Shown here: positions 30,150 through 31,462 of the stretch, piece after piece
Position numbering within the stretch: position 1 is the first letter of the stretch
How the letters are laid out: each line of letters begins with the position of its first letter
Assembly (NCBI GenBank): GCA_023229795.1
Contig: JALNYP010000045.1
Location: 1 to 31,462, forward strand
Source of the DNA: Syntrophobacterales bacterium
GTDB lineage: Bacteria > Desulfobacterota > Desulfobaccia > Desulfobaccales > 0-14-0-80-60-11
Length of the DNA: 31,462 bases
Direction: 5' to 3'
Made by a program: the position numbers and the translations under genes
The notes under the pieces: model-generated
What the model was told of the DNA's origin: nothing
The model's database searches: none
Seen by the model: the letters and a program-made list of their open reading frames with translations, nothing else

Positions 30150-30219
30150 ACCCTCTGGCCGAACTTTAGTCCATCGGAACCCGGGCGGCGATTTCCAGGG
30201 TGCTTAAGGAGTAGCGCAC

Positions 30220-31257
30220 ATGTTTCTTGATCCCATCTTAGGCTGGTTCTCCAATGATCTGGCCATCGACCTGGGCACCGCCAACACCCTGGTCTATGTG
30301 AAAGGCAAGGGCATCGTCTTGAGCGAACCTTCCGTGGTGGCGGTCCGCAAGAATGACCGGGACCACCGCAGCCGGGTATTGGCCGTGGGCCGGGACGCCA
30401 AGATGATGCTGGGCCGCACCCCGGGGAACATCGTGGCCATCCGTCCCATGAAGGACGGGGTCATCGCCGACTTTGAAATCACCGAAGCCATGCTGCGCCA
30501 CTTCATCCGCAAGGTCCACAACCGGCGCTCCCTGATTCGGCCCCGCATCATCATCTGCGTGCCCTCGGGCATCACCCCGGTGGAAAAACGGGCGGTGCGG
30601 GAATCGGCGGAATCGGCCGGGGCCCGGGAAGTTTATCTCATCGAGGAGCCCATGGCCGCGGCCATCGGCGCCGGGCTGCCCATCACCGAGCCCATCTGCA
30701 ACATGGTGGTGGATATCGGCGGCGGCACCTCGGAGGTGGCGGTCATCTCCCTGGCGGGCATCGTCTATTCCCGCTCCGTCCGGGTGGGCGGCGACAAGAT
30801 GGACGAAGCCATCCTGCAATACGTCAAGCGGACCTACAACCTGCTCATCGGGGAACGCACCGCCGAGATCATCAAGACCACCATCGGCAACGCCTATCCC
30901 TCCGGAGAGGTCGAAGCCATGGACGTCAAAGGCCGGGACCTGGTCACCGGCATCCCCAAAATCATCAATGTCAACTCCGACGAGGTCCGCCAGGCCATTC
31001 AGGAACAGATCGACGCCATCGTGGCCGCGGTCAAGACCGCCCTGGAACAGACGCCCCCCGAGTTGGCCGCGGATATCGTGGACCGGGGCATCTATCTCAC
31101 CGGGGGCGGCGCCTTGCTGAAGAACCTGGATATCCTGCTGCACCAGGAAACCGGATTGCCCATCAAGATCGCCGACGACCCCCTGTCCACGGTAGTCATG
31201 GGGTCCGGCCGGGCCTTGGATAATCTCAATATCCTAAAGGAAGTGATGGTGGATTGA
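30220..31257 (+). CDS. mreB: Rod shape-determining protein MreB
   Basis: Bacterial actin that organises the elongasome and lateral wall synthesis at the inner membrane. The 345-aa product has the N-terminal amphipathic MFLDPILGWFSNDLAIDLGT with the phosphate-1 loop, then NTLVYVKGKGIVLSEPSVVA, ICVPSGITPVEKRAVRESAE, a phosphate-2 VVDIGGGTSEVAVISL, the adenosine loop GIYLTGGGALLKNLD and a standard end. AAGGAG lies 8 nt before the ATG. Its stop overlaps the mreC start codon, the normal mreBC arrangement. Confidence 0.98.
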   Translation: MFLDPILGWFSNDLAIDLGTANTLVYVKGKGIVLSEPSVVAVRKNDRDHRSRVLAVGRDAKMMLGRTPGNIVAIRPMKDGVIADFEITEAMLRHFIRKVHNRRSLIRPRIIICVPSGITPVEKRAVRESAESAGAREVYLIEEPMAAAIGAGLPITEPICNMVVDIGGGTSEVAVISLAGIVYSRSVRVGGDKMDEAILQYVKRTYNLLIGERTAEIIKTTIGNAYPSGEVEAMDVKGRDLVTGIPKIINVNSDEVRQAIQEQIDAIVAAVKTALEQTPPELAADIVDRGIYLTGGGALLKNLDILLHQETGLPIKIADDPLSTVVMGSGRALDNLNILKEVMVD

Positions 31258-31457
31258 GGCGGTTGGATGTGCGCCCCCGTGGCCGCTTTCGCACCCCGCT
31301 CCTCATCGTTGTGGTCCTGCTGCTGGTCTTTTCTGTACTCTCCCTGAGCCTCAAGCGCTCCCCTGCCGTGAAAAAGGTGCAAGGGGTGGTAGTCTCCCTA
31401 ACGGCGCCCGGCTTGGCGGGACTGGAGTACGTAGGCCGCACCGCCAGGCAATTCTGA
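31254..31457 (+). pseudogene. mreC: Rod shape-determining protein MreC, N-terminus, ended by an in-frame TGA
   Basis: The N-terminal part of MreC: a short basic cytoplasmic segment (DVRPRGRFRTP), one membrane span (LLIVVVLLLVFSVLSLSL) and the start of the periplasmic region (VSLTAPGLAGLEYVGRTARQF). The start is a TTG overlapping the mreB stop, with GTG alternatives 15 nt on. At codon 68 a TGA occurs where relatives usually continue, often with Trp at such a position (TGG to TGA would be one base). Normal MreC is several times longer. Only five bases follow in the window, so a true nonsense mutation, a sequencing error and a window-end artefact cannot be told apart. Confidence 0.6.
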
Positions 31458-31462
31458 CAGAA

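Noticed and set aside
1..31462. tRNA, rRNA or CRISPR elements
   Set aside because: No tRNA-like T-arm sequence with matching acceptor stem was seen in the gaps, and no regularly spaced repeats occur.

Overview
The window reads as a GC-rich Gram-negative chromosome. Outer-membrane factor, MBOAT/SGNH and exported-protein genes point to a diderm, and the style of the housekeeping proteins (RadA, MnmE, YidC, MreB, long CCA-type nucleotidyltransferase, REC-PAS proteins) suggests a deltaproteobacterial / Desulfobacterota lineage. That taxonomic placement is inference from gene content and was not tested. Two stretches have visibly different base composition and look acquired: about 7.0-10.3 kb (moderate GC) and about 28.1-29.9 kb (very AT-rich).

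Layout. 0-2 kb: the start of a leftward gene, then a NodT-type outer-membrane efflux lipoprotein. 1.9-3.5 kb: a leftward RpiR-type sugar-phosphate regulator followed by a class II aldolase. 3.6-6.7 kb: a divergent pair, a CCA/poly(A)-type nucleotidyltransferase (-) and radA (+). 7.0-10.3 kb: a transferred-looking signalling cassette of a PepSY protein, a four-repeat DUF347 membrane protein, an OmpR-type response regulator and a histidine kinase. An 11-bp-period direct repeat upstream of the PepSY gene is a good candidate binding site for the response regulator. 10.4-11.9 kb: a cluster of toxin-antitoxin relics, with one decayed HI1420-type antidote, two overlapping HigA-type antitoxins without a toxin, a brnT toxin broken by a 1-nt frameshift, and an intact brnA.

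12-22 kb: NamZ/DUF1343 hydrolase and a GNAT protein (-), a divergent DnaA-family protein (+) overlapping phoU (-), a PanE-type ketopantoate reductase (+), an exported Pcm methyltransferase (-), a degenerate-receiver/PAS protein (+), and a translationally coupled MBOAT/SGNH pair (-) likely to O-acylate an extracytoplasmic polymer. An exact 28-bp GC-rich hairpin repeat sits in two of the convergent gaps here. 22.4-27.8 kb: the classic leftward block rpmH-rnpA-yidD-yidC-jag-mnmE-rsmG under a strong promoter. The dnaA-like gene is not beside rpmH but about 12 kb away.

27.8-29.9 kb: a small basic Lys/Ala-rich protein (+) and an AT-rich three-gene leftward operon. The operon holds a RelE/HigB-like toxin, an extended XRE antitoxin and an unrecognised 219-aa protein, preceded by two identical 18-bp palindromes. 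30.1-31.46 kb: a leader with an intrinsic-terminator-like hairpin, mreB, and the first 67 codons of mreC, which reach an in-frame TGA five bases before the window ends.

The most novel candidates are the three-gene toxin-antitoxin-like operon with its twin operators, the antitoxin-only cluster at 10.4-11.9 kb, the DnaA-family protein with altered Walker B and DNA-binding signatures, and the PepSY/DUF347 two-component cassette.
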